Positions 54,894-64,000 of a DNA stretch of 64,000 nucleotides are shown piece by piece. The notes beneath the pieces are model-generated. The model saw nothing but the letters and a program-made list of their open reading frames with translations, did no database searches and had not been told where the DNA came from. Positions within the stretch are counted from its first letter, which is position 1. Every line of letters begins with the position of its first letter. The DNA lies in NCBI GenBank assembly GCA_025506515.1, contig CM046442.1, forward strand, positions 109,483,706 to 109,547,705. Direction: 5' to 3'. Position numbers and translations under genes: made by a program. The stretch is from Flaveria trinervia (Eukaryota > Streptophyta > Magnoliopsida > Asterales > Asteraceae).

Positions 54894-56867
54894 GCCAGGC
54901 TAACAATAGTTAATGATTGTACATATATTCGACATTACATGGTAGCTACAAGGTCATCTAACCATAACATACAAGTGAATTGCCATAAGTTTACAAGCAT
55001 CAAACGTGTTTACAAGTGCAATGTTTATAAGGTAACATGTTTCACCCTAAAAGTGTGGAAATAAAAAAATGGGTATATAAATACTCACATGATCAATAAG
55101 TATATAATTGACGTTTAATAAGAATATAATAAGCAATGTTTCAACGTGGTCCTTCACAATGCACCTAAAATAAATATATATTTACAAGGTTAAAGTTTAA
55201 TTGTAAGATTAACATTATACGCGAACTATGATTTCGATGGGGATTTGGGGCTTGTCAAATAATTATGTTTAACAAAATGGAATCAATTATATTTATTGAA
55301 CTCAAAACAATTTTCTACATGTTATGTAAGATCATATGTGTAAATATAATATTTATAACAATTTGTATATACATATAATGATTCAATAAAATTTAGTAAT
55401 CTCAATTTAAAACAATAATTTGAAGATATTGGATGAAATAATATTTATGTGAATAAAATATTATCTAAAGTCTACTTTTTATAAAATAGGACTATTTATA
55501 TCTCTTTTAAGAATATTTAATGAAATTTAAAAGCATTTCTTTTTACACAAACAATTTACAGAAAATGTTCAAATAATTTAAAATACTCAAAGTTTATAAA
55601 ATGACTTTTTTATAATTTTTAAATTTTTTAGAAATTTTGTAGTATTTAGTTAAAGGCCAAAAAGGCCAAAAAAATTACATGAGGTTCCCCGGTTTCGAAC
55701 CGGGGACCTCCTGCTTTACAGGGTGTGTGCGTGACCAGTGAACCAAGGCTCTCAGTCGCAGTTTGTAATGGTTCCAAATTGTTTTAACTTAAATCAATTG
55801 AACACCCCCAAATCCAAGAACCCTAGATTCATTTGGATTCAAATTGAACTCTAAATCAATGTTGTCAATCAAATTAATGTTAGGGCTTTTGTTCCCCAAC
55901 AGAAATCAAGCATGTATGTATGTTTAATTACCCGAATTGAAAACGGATTGATGATGAACAATCGAAGAGCAGTCGCGACCGTGTTAAGACCAGTTCAAGT
56001 TGCAAACGACAACAATAATCAAATCCGTGTTACAGAAAGCTTCCAAGGATCTTGGTGAGCAAAAACCCTCTATCAATTTCAGATCTTGAAGTCTAGAAGA
56101 TGAAGTTCGATTGCTTGTAGAATCGCGATGGAAGTGATGATCGAGTTCGAAGTTTGTGTGCGTTTCAGGTGAAATTGAAGGTTGTGAATGATTAGGATTC
56201 ATTAGATGATCGTTTAGGGTTAATTAATTTGATTATCATTAAGGTTAAGTGCCTGAACGGCTATGGAGTTAAAGCTCCGGTTATGCTCGCGATTGAGCTT
56301 TGTAACAGGTGTTTTAACTCAATTAATTGATGTATTTAAGTTCGAAACACGTTCTAGAACGATTTGCAACGGTTTTGGATTAAGAAACGATTGACATTCG
56401 AAAGTTTATAAGGTGGTCGGAATGCCGTCGGAGTTTGGCCGGGCATTGGCCGGAAAAACGGCCTAAGGGGGAAAATGGGGACAAGTTTCAACTAATTACA
56501 ACTTTGGTCCCTATAGTTTTTGTTTTTATTATTTATGCACAATACTTTCATTTAAAGTTTATAAATTGACAAAACTAACCCTATAACTTTTAAGTTTCAA
56601 TTCTTTTTAAGTTTTATAATTTTTTTATAAATTGTATTATTATTATTATTATTATAGTTATTATGATTGTTATTTATTTTATAATCTATTAGAAATGTTA
56701 TTATGTTCAATTTAATAGTTTAAGTTATTAACTTTTATATACAAGATTCAATTAATGAAAACAAAGAATCACACATACATAAACCACAAGTTCCATAAAT
56801 GACAACAATGGCCCTTATAAGATTAATCAAAGTTAATTCTCAGTTAACAAAAATTCAGGATGTTACA
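54894..56867 (-). repeat. LTR relic V-a (minus)
   Basis: On the minus strand it begins TGTAACATCCTGAATTTTTG (56867 leftwards) and runs through 'AACTTTGGTCCCTATAG'-like text (seen on + near 56500), CGGTCGCGACTGCTCTTCG, a tRNA-like module and a tail ending ...TTAGCCTGGCGACGTCA. The inner two thirds are homologous, in inverted orientation, to 56868-57510. It looks like an LTR of another Ty3/gypsy family that has lost its end at 54894. Confidence 0.65.
55679..55756 (-). ncRNA. tRNA-like module in LTR relic V-a
   Basis: Read on the minus strand: an A-box-like TGGTTCACTGG, a variable middle, and a T-arm with stem CCCCGG/CCGGGG around GGTTCGAAACC, followed by CTCATGTAA and seven T. It lacks a clear acceptor stem, so it is a tRNA-derived Pol III-type module rather than a working tRNA gene. 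Confidence 0.5.
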
Positions 56868-58034
56868 GTCGCGCCTTGTTCTTCATTGTTCATATCAAAT
56901 TAATCTACAACACAGGTAATTAAACATATATACATACTCGATTTTAGTCGAGGAATGAAAGCCCTAACCATAATTGGATTAACAACATCGACTGGTGTTT
57001 CAATTAGGAATCATTCGAAATTAGGGTTCATGTAATTTGGGGGAAACTTTTAATTCAGGTTTAAGTAGGGTTGAAACCAAAGTAAACCGAAGCCTTGGCC
57101 CTGGTTCACTGGTTAAGACATTGCCCCACATACATGAGGTCCCGGGTTCGAACCTGGGCACCCTCATGTAATTTTTTTTAAGGCTTTTTTGGCCTTAAAC
57201 TAAATATAAAAAATTTATAATAATTATAAAAATGACTTTTATAAACCCCAAATACTTTTAAAAGTCATCTAAATATGTCTTATAAATTTATTATCATAAA
57301 AACATTTTAACATTTTATTTTAAATGTTTTTTTACAAATGTTATAATTAAATATATTTATAAAAAAACGAATTTATATAATACAAATGTTATAAAGCACT
57401 TGCAGTTCATCTTTATATTTTGTCATGGTTATTTGTGTGGTGTAAGTGTTTATATGAGATACATAGTTTGTTTACAATCATTAACTATTTCTAGCCTGGC
57501 AACGTCTTAGATCTTTGGGCCTGACAAGCCTATTTGGTGCTAAAGTCGAGGTATTGCCGGCTCCTGATGATGTATGCTTGTTCATCATGGGAACCAAATA
57601 CACTTAGCCAATCTTATATACTTGTAATCAAGTCAAGTTTGGTTGTAACAATATGTGTTCTATAACCTTACTAACTTGTAACTTATGACATGAATTGCTA
57701 CTTGTAACCTTATCATATTATGTATGAAAAGCTTGGAAACTCACCAACTATTTTTAGTTGACCTTTTATTTTTATCATGTTTCAGGTAACCCTCAAGTTT
57801 AAAGTGGTCTTTTGAAGCTTGCAATAAACTAGGATTTGGACCTAGATATTTGGATAAAATGACTATGTTTCGTTTTGCTTATTTTGAGGATTATTTCATG
57901 TTTTGAGACTTATGTTTGTTATGCCTTTTAAAACTTATAATTTTAATATTTATATTTAATATAGCGTTATGTGGCTGTGAACAATCTTAACCCTCACATC
58001 TCGACGTTTCCGCCGTCAAGGTTGGGGTGTGGCA
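56868..58034 (+). repeat. LTR relic V-b (plus), 5' part missing
   Basis: It opens with GTCGCGCCTTGTTCTTCATT, matches the reverse complement of about 55980-54895 (shared: GGTAATTAAACATA, AAAGCCCTAAC, the tRNA-like module, AAGGC...GGCC, CATTAACTATT, AGCCTGGC(A/G)ACGTC) and continues to CGACGTTTCCGCCGTCAAGG and GGGGTGTGGCA at 58034, a typical gypsy LTR end. The first ~0.9 kb present in V-a is absent. Confidence 0.6.
57090..57172 (+). ncRNA. tRNA-like module in LTR relic V-b
   Basis: TGGTTCACTGGTTAAG (A-box-like), then a T-arm CCCGGGTTCGAACCTGGG (B box GGTTCGAACC), followed by CTCATGTAA and a run of eight T from 57172. Same layout as 55756-55679. No acceptor stem. Confidence 0.5.
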
Positions 58035-59040
58035 AGACACTACTATGAATCAGTGGACATAAGTATGGTCCTTCTGACACTCTACTGCAGACCCCTATGA
58101 TATACTGCATGACACTTTCTCAAAAGCCCATGTAGTTGACCATATTTTATTCTACTGTTCACCTTTATTAGTTAGTACAACTATTAACTTTAGTTGGTGA
58201 CAAAAGATAAGTCATGAACATGTCATGACTACCAAATGTTAGATAAGACATTATCTAAGATACCTTAACTTTAGCTTTGTGGTATTTGCTTTAGTTATAG
58301 GTTTCCAGCTGGTATTAAAGTATATCCGGCTGTAGGTGATAGTATATATAGTTTCTCATTGTATCTCTTGTAACATGCTTGTAAGAGTCTTGTAATACTT
58401 TGAGTTTTGTAATACTTTGAGTTGAGAAGTAATATACACAAGTACCTTGAAAATTATTTCCTTGTGTTCTTTGTTACTTAGTATATTATTATCAACTTTT
58501 AGAAGAGATTCTGCTTCATCTAAAACAGTATGTGATTAAGTAAGTTTGAGAGAAAAACAAAATGTTAGTGATAAATATCGATCTTGCACTTTCCTCTATC
58601 TTTGATACCTATTAGATTTTTAGATCTTCCTACACAAATAGGGTTGGCGATGGTGATGCGGCGACCATTGCTACCCTTTTTTTTTTGTTGTCGCCCGATT
58701 GATGTTGTGGCATGCTAGTGTACGACCCATTTTTCCAGTTCCAAATTTGTAGATTGTGGCTATGCCTCACCGGGTTTCCATCACTAATTACCATTACGGA
58801 TGGTTTTGTTGTGTCGACGATTATGATGGCTTTTTCTTCTAAGACTTGCTATTAGGCTTCTTGTTTTGGTCTTTATTGTTTGACACAGTGTTTGTGATGC
58901 TTATTGTACAATAGACTAATGCATGACTTTGTATTGTTGGTTAGATGGTTCAGTTGAGTACTTAGGTATGTATCGTTCATTGATGGCTTTTGTTTCGTGT
59001 TGATGATGATGAGGACCACATCATTTAAGATTAGCCTTTG
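58035..59040. other. intergenic DNA with a possible copia LTR fragment
   Basis: 58237-58493 begins TGTTAGATAAGAC and ends TATTATTATCA, with terminal dinucleotides and composition like a short copia LTR, but no target duplication or PBS confirms it. The rest (for example 58621-59000) shows no gene or repeat that I recognise. Confidence 0.4.
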
Positions 59041-60790
59041 TACGAACCTATTTGTTTTTTATTAATTTTTTTATGATGATATTTTTTAAATGAATGTTTA
59101 AAAATGAAATTATTTAGATAAGAGAGTTAAAAATATATAATTGTTTTATTTATTAAACTATTACGTAACTGTATTGTAATTACTAACTATAATTTGTATA
59201 ATAAATGAGTCTCTAACCTATCTATCTATAATAAAGAATAACTAAGATGACATGTAAAATAATTATTAGACTTATCATACTAACCTTTTTACTTCTCTCT
59301 TTATGATTTATGATAATATTAAGGTTAAGGTTATAGTAAATATAGTATTTAATCTACAAGTTTAAGAAATATTGTGGGCTTGATATGCGTGTCATTTTAT
59401 TATTTTTAAGAGGAAGGTATTTTGATCATCGTGTCAATAAATCAACTCATTGTGTCATATACATTCATTACATCATATATTTTATATAATTTGTTATGTA
59501 TTCATCATTGTATTTTACGATTTAAATTATATTGTATTATTATTTTCATTGCTTTTATATATATATTAAACTTGTTATATGTCATTGTGTTTTATAATTA
59601 GAAGTACACAATAATATATTTTAACTAATATATTTATCAAAACTCATAGTGTTAAATATTAAACACTTTACATAAACTTGTCTTTCTATACATACATATA
59701 AATATATGAAGAGAGATAAAGACAATAGCGTGTCTCAATAATATAAATGAGTGTATGTATAACTCAACCCTTATATAATTTGTTGTTATCTATCATTTTA
59801 TTTTAACTTTATAAGTACATAATAATATTATTATACCAATGTATTTTTCAAAACACATGTGTTCAAGATTACATAATTACGATTAAAAAACACAATGAGA
59901 AATTTTGTTATTTTGCCATTGTTTTTTAATATATTAGATTAATTAGTTGTTAATTTCTTATTGTGTTTCATATATTAGAGCTACATAACAGTGTTATTTC
60001 ATTATTATATTTTTTTTAAAATTAATTATTTTAGAAAAACACAATAACTAACAAAAAACACACTGAACTGCACTAAAATATACAATGACGAGATATAAGC
60101 TTAAAAACGTTAAAAAAATTATTAAGATTTTATATGACAATACTATATTATTTTTAAAGATAAACAACACTCGTTTTTACGGTGTAACTTTTATAAAAAA
60201 ATATATGCCGTACATAAAATCATGAACGTTTAAAAACAAAAGAACTTACAAAAAAATCAACAAAAGTGGTTATTATCAAAATACCCTTTTAACAATTTTT
60301 ATCTATAATTAATCTTAACTATTAAATAAAGAGATGGATGGTTGAAGTTACTTGTTATACTTTTTAGTTTTACAACCTTTTTTATTTGAACATTTCCCTA
60401 ATATAAGATGGTAATAATATTATTTATATTATTTTCAAATTAAAAAACAAACTATTTAATAAGTCAAAAACTTGATTTTTTATTAAAAGCACACTTTAGA
60501 AGAAGTTTTATAAAATACCAAATATTTTAATACAACAATTTTTTAATAAAAAATATTCATTTTTCTTAAAACGAAATATTTAAAAGCCATAATTATTTTT
60601 ATAAAAATAAAAGTTTAAGAAAAAGACATTATTGTTTGTTTTTTTAAAGTAGCTATATATACATATTTTTTAGTTTAATATTATTTTATTTTTAAACATG
60701 ATTTATAATTTACAAACTATTATTACTAATTATGTAATATTTTATTTAATTTACTTGTGTAATAAATAATAAATAAGTAACTAATTTATA
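59041..60790. repeat. AT-rich repeat relics related to 22081-23304
   Basis: The reverse complement of 60700-60790 (TTACTTATTTATTATTTATT, then ACACAAGTAAATTAAATAAAATATT) resembles the terminus at 22081. The segment 59150-59235 resembles, inverted, 22228-22305. The 'ATAATAAAG.ATAACTAA.ATGACAT' turn is shared with 22828-22860. No coding potential is seen. The repeat ends about 50 bp before the PPR start codon. Confidence 0.6.
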
Positions 60791-60838
60791 AACGTTCAAA
60801 ACCTTTTTCAAAGGCCGGGGGGCTCTTCTTGTACAATA

Positions 60839-63223
60839 ATGCGATCTTCAAAGCTGCATCCTCTCTCCCAACAAATTCAAGATTCCCTCTTCTTTTCAAT
60901 CTCAAAAGCACTATCTTCAACATCAAACATCAAACAACTTCACAAAATTCATTCACTTTTAATCACTTTAGGATTCGATCGAACAGTTTTCTACTCTGGC
61001 AAACTCATCAGCAGATATTCTCAGCTGAAAGACCCACATTCATCTTCACTGGTTTTCGCCAGTATTTCACCTACGAACAGCGTTTACCAATGGAATACGA
61101 TCATAAGAGCGATGACCCATAATGGGTTGTTCATAAAAGCGTTGGATTATTATTCCAAGATGAGAGTTTTGAATATAAAGCCCGACACATTCACTTTTCC
61201 TTCGGTGATCAATGCTTGTGCGGGTTCAATGCAATTTGAAATAGCTAAGATTGTTCATGAACATGTGTTGGAGATGGGATTTGGATCGGATTTGTATATT
61301 GGTAATGCGTTGATTGATATGTATGCAAGATTTTGTGAACTTGATAGAGCACGCCAGGTGTTCGATGTAATGCCGAAGAGAGATGTTGTTTCTTGGAATA
61401 GTTTAGTTTCTGGTTATAGTGCACATGAGAAGTGGGAAGAGGCGTTAGAAACGTTTTACCAATCGAGAATGGCCGGTGTGACACCCGACTTGTTCATGAT
61501 GTCAAGTGTTCTGCCTGCGTGTGGCGGGTTGAGTGACATCATGGAAGGTGAAATGGTTCATGGTTTGATTGTGAAAATTGGGATTGACGTCAAAACAAGA
61601 GTCTGTAATGGTCTTCTTTCAATGTACTTTAAATCCAACAGCTTAAGAGAGTGTCAGAGGGTTTTTAGTGAGATGAAGATTAGAGATGCTATTACTTGGA
61701 ATACTGTGATATCTGGTTATTCTCAAGCATGCCTGTATCACGAATCTATAAAATTGTTTATGGAGATGCTGCATGAACATAAACCGGATCTGTTAACGGT
61801 TACTTCTGTTCTTCGTGCTTGCGGTCATGTTAATGACTTGCAATCTGGAAGATTTGTACATAATTACATGATTGTAAATGGGTATGAATGTGACATGAAA
61901 GCAAGTAATATCCTTATTGATATGTATTCCAAATGCTGCTGTTTGCCAACAGCAAGGGAAATATTCAACAATATGAAAAGCAGGGATTTTACATCATGGA
62001 ATGCCTTAATCAATGGAATTATTAAAGCATCACAGCATGAGGAAGCACTGGCAACTTTTCAAGCAATGAAAATGGACATAAAACCTGATTTTGTGACATA
62101 TGTGACGATTCTTTCTACATGCACACTGCTGAAGAACTTAAAGTTAGCAAAAGAACTCCATTGTGAAACAATTAAAACCGGATTTAACTCTACTGTGATT
62201 GTGAGTAATGCACTCATTGATGTTTATGCTAAATGTGGTAACATGGAGGATGCATTGAACGAATTTGAGAACATGACAGATCGTGATATCATATCATGGA
62301 ATACCATTATTTCTGCATGCTCCCATTCAGAAGAATATGATTTAGGGTTTAGATTGGTTAGGAGAATGAGAATCGAGGGTATATTACCAAATATGGCTAC
62401 CACTTTATGTATGTTACCTCTATGTTCAACTCTAGGAGCCAAACGACAGGGCAAGGAGATTCATGGTTGTGTTTTGAAGTCAGGTTTTGAGTCAAATGTT
62501 CCAATTTCCAATGCACTTATTGAAATGTACTCAAAATGTGGTAATTTGAGAAATGCAATGTTTGTTTTTGAGCATATGAAAATCAGAGACGTGGTGACAT
62601 GGACTGCATTGATTTATGCATATGGGCTGTATGGTCATGGCATGATGGCAACAAGCTCATTTGAGGATATGAAAGCTACAGGTATCATTCCTGATCATAT
62701 CGCCTTTCTTGCCGTTATCTACGCATGTAGTCATTCAGGATTGGTAGAAAAAGGCCGTTTATACTTCAACCAGATGAAACATGACTACAATATTGACCCA
62801 AAGATTGAACATTATGCTTGTATAGTTGACCTTCTTTCACGGTCTGGGAGGTGTACAGAAGCCGAAAATTTTATTCTTTTAATGCCAATAAAACCTGATG
62901 CAAGCATATGGGGTTCCTTACTTAGTGCTTGCCGAGCAAGTGGACACACAGAAATAGCAGAACGTGCTTCAGAACATATTATTAAATTAAATTCAGATAA
63001 TACAGGATATTATATATTAGTTTCAAATGTATATGCATCTTTAGGGAAATGGGATCAAGTTAGAATGGTGAGAAAATCCATTAAAGCTAAAGGACTTAAG
63101 AAAGATGCTGGCAAAAGTTGGGTGGAAATTGATAACAAGATTTATGCTTTTAGTAGTGGAGATAAGTTTTTTGAACAATATGACGAGGTTAAGAAGTTGC
63201 TTGAGGTTCTATATAATTTATAG
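60839..63223 (+). CDS. PCMP-H23: PPR protein of the PLS class, At3g03580-like (PPR and E domains)
   Basis: A 794-codon intronless frame for a pentatricopeptide repeat protein that would act in plastids or mitochondria as a site-specific RNA-editing factor. Residues 1-30 are Ser/Arg/Lys-containing and acid-poor, as in an organelle targeting peptide. About 50-680 is a series of P-L-S repeats with the usual signatures (VVSWNSLVSGYS, NALIDMYAKCGNMEDA, DVVTWTALIYAYG). From about 685 (KPDASIWGSLLSACRASGH) comes the E domain, up to KSWVEIDNKIYAFSSGD. The order and wording follow Arabidopsis At3g03580 closely, as I recall it, so orthology is likely (inference). The frame ends in TAG at 63221, where relatives continue into the DYW domain; that domain is present downstream in another frame. 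The start at 60839 is the first ATG and gives a start like the Arabidopsis protein. It is the only non-transposon gene in the window. Confidence 0.9.
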   Translation: MRSSKLHPLSQQIQDSLFFSISKALSSTSNIKQLHKIHSLLITLGFDRTVFYSGKLISRYSQLKDPHSSSLVFASISPTNSVYQWNTIIRAMTHNGLFIKALDYYSKMRVLNIKPDTFTFPSVINACAGSMQFEIAKIVHEHVLEMGFGSDLYIGNALIDMYARFCELDRARQVFDVMPKRDVVSWNSLVSGYSAHEKWEEALETFYQSRMAGVTPDLFMMSSVLPACGGLSDIMEGEMVHGLIVKIGIDVKTRVCNGLLSMYFKSNSLRECQRVFSEMKIRDAITWNTVISGYSQACLYHESIKLFMEMLHEHKPDLLTVTSVLRACGHVNDLQSGRFVHNYMIVNGYECDMKASNILIDMYSKCCCLPTAREIFNNMKSRDFTSWNALINGIIKASQHEEALATFQAMKMDIKPDFVTYVTILSTCTLLKNLKLAKELHCETIKTGFNSTVIVSNALIDVYAKCGNMEDALNEFENMTDRDIISWNTIISACSHSEEYDLGFRLVRRMRIEGILPNMATTLCMLPLCSTLGAKRQGKEIHGCVLKSGFESNVPISNALIEMYSKCGNLRNAMFVFEHMKIRDVVTWTALIYAYGLYGHGMMATSSFEDMKATGIIPDHIAFLAVIYACSHSGLVEKGRLYFNQMKHDYNIDPKIEHYACIVDLLSRSGRCTEAENFILLMPIKPDASIWGSLLSACRASGHTEIAERASEHIIKLNSDNTGYYILVSNVYASLGKWDQVRMVRKSIKAKGLKKDAGKSWVEIDNKIYAFSSGDKFFEQYDEVKKLLEVLYNL

Positions 63224-63513
63224 CTAAAGAAGGGTATGTTGCTAACTTGAGATCTGTATTTCACGATGTCAATGAAGACGAGAAAAGAGATATTCTTTGT
63301 GGGCATAGTGAAAGACTTGCAATTGCATTTGGATTATTAAATACAAGACCTGGAACACCGTTGCAGGTAATGAAGAATTTACGGGTTTGTGAGGATTGTC
63401 ATACTGTAACAAAGTATATATCGAAAATAGTGCAAAGGGAATTTTTGGTTAGAGATGCGAATCGGTTTCATTTCTTTAAGAATGGATCATGTAGCTGTGG
63501 TGATTATTGGTGA
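63220..63513 (+). pseudogene. DYW deaminase domain of the PPR gene, out of frame
   Basis: Read from 63220 in the -1 frame, the sequence is IAKEGYVANLRSVFHDVNED, then CGHSERLAIAFGLL with the HxE zinc/catalytic motif, CEDCH with the CxxCH zinc ligands (about 63389-63403) and the C-terminal CSCGDYW followed by TGA at 63511. This is a complete DYW cytidine-deaminase domain, which in this family carries out C-to-U editing. One base is missing around 63217-63220 relative to an uninterrupted frame. The domain itself has no stops or lost ligands, which suggests either a very recent mutation or a sequence error. Confidence 0.9.
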
Positions 63514-64000
63514 AGATGATAAGATAATATTGGCATGGACTGCAAATTAAATCCAAGATAAGTTGCAGCCATTACCAACTTAAACAAAAAGATTAATGGT
63601 GCGGTCTTCATCTTAAAGCATTTGTTTTTGGAGTTATTCTTATAAGATTTTTTAGAGAAATCATTAATTTTTGTATGTACATCTTAGGTGATGGCTTTAT
63701 ATAATGAAGACGAGATAACTTACCGACCTAGGATATTGGAAACAGATGCGCGAATAGGTCAAGATGAGACTATGAGGTATCTTAGTTCTTCATTTTGGAA
63801 AGTTTTACCCAAATGTGGCTACATTCTCGTATATTATATGCCTATAGATAATCTTATTATAATAAATATGTAACTTGAGTTGCAACAGGTCGACTTCGTT
63901 GAATTTTGGTGAAGTCTAGATTTTTGTTTCCCACATCTCTACTATTAAATAATAATGATTTTTTATTATTAAATTAACAAAATTAAGGATTTAAAATATT
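63514..64000 (+). other. 3' flank of the PPR gene
   Basis: AT-rich sequence, presumably the 3' untranslated region and beyond. The 61-codon frame at 63688-63873 has no recognisable similarity and is not supported as a gene. Confidence 0.5.

Noticed and set aside
55984..56202. 72-codon minus-strand frame
   Set aside because: It lies in an LTR relic with no recognisable domain and no counterpart in the homologous plus-strand relic.
58237..58493. A solo copia LTR
   Set aside because: TG...CA-like ends are present, but the flanking five bases do not match and no second copy is in the window. It is kept only as a possibility in the intergenic entry.
63688..63873. 61-codon frame downstream of the PPR gene
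   Set aside because: No similarity to known families, A/T-rich, probably 3' flank.

Overview
The window is plant nuclear DNA of the repeat-rich intergenic type. The evidence is long nested LTR retrotransposons (plant Ty3/gypsy chromoviruses, an Athila-like Ty3/gypsy element and Ty1/copia elements), plant-type primer-binding sites, AT-rich DNA-transposon relics, and one PPR-DYW organelle RNA-editing-factor gene at the right end. The repeat types and the PPR sequence look like a eudicot, perhaps Asteraceae. That last step is inference and the species cannot be fixed from the sequence alone.

Layout. (1) 1-4749 and 20872-about 21600: a decayed Ty3/gypsy chromovirus on the + strand ('gypsy I'), with the end of its 5' LTR, a PBS, a gag-pol full of stops, and a PPT with the start of a 3' LTR. 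It is split by (2) 'copia A' on the minus strand (4750-5681 plus 13683-20868), whose own 3' LTR is split by (3) 'copia B', also minus (5682-13682, TSD ATATG). (4) 21600-23533: AT-rich DNA with a tail-to-tail pair of inverted repeats. (5) 23534-32478: a structurally complete minus-strand chromovirus 'gypsy II' with about 2 kb LTRs and TSD ATAAA, but with a broken reading frame. (6) 32479-34414: an older repeat carrying a hAT-like non-autonomous transposon (32687-33936). (7) 34415-54893: an Athila-like element 'IV' (minus), whose right-hand LTR contains (8) a second chromovirus 'gypsy III' (44633-53838, minus), flanked by a duplication of about 183 bp instead of a normal 5-bp TSD. (9) 54894-58034: two diverged relics of one further LTR family in opposite orientation, each with a tRNA-like (A box/B box) module followed by a T-run. 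(10) 58035-60790: AT-rich relics. (11) 60839-63513: a PPR gene that closely resembles Arabidopsis At3g03580, with the DYW domain put out of frame by one missing base.

No element in the window has an intact gag-pol frame, so all retroelement genes are annotated as pseudogenes. Insertion order from nesting: gypsy I is older than copia A, which is older than copia B; element IV is older than gypsy III. The parts most worth a second look are small cis-elements shared between the retroelements. These are a hairpin between the pol stop codon and the PPT that shows a compensatory base change, a palindrome present three times in the copia leader, tandem arrays inside the gypsy LTRs, and the tRNA-like module in the LTR relics.
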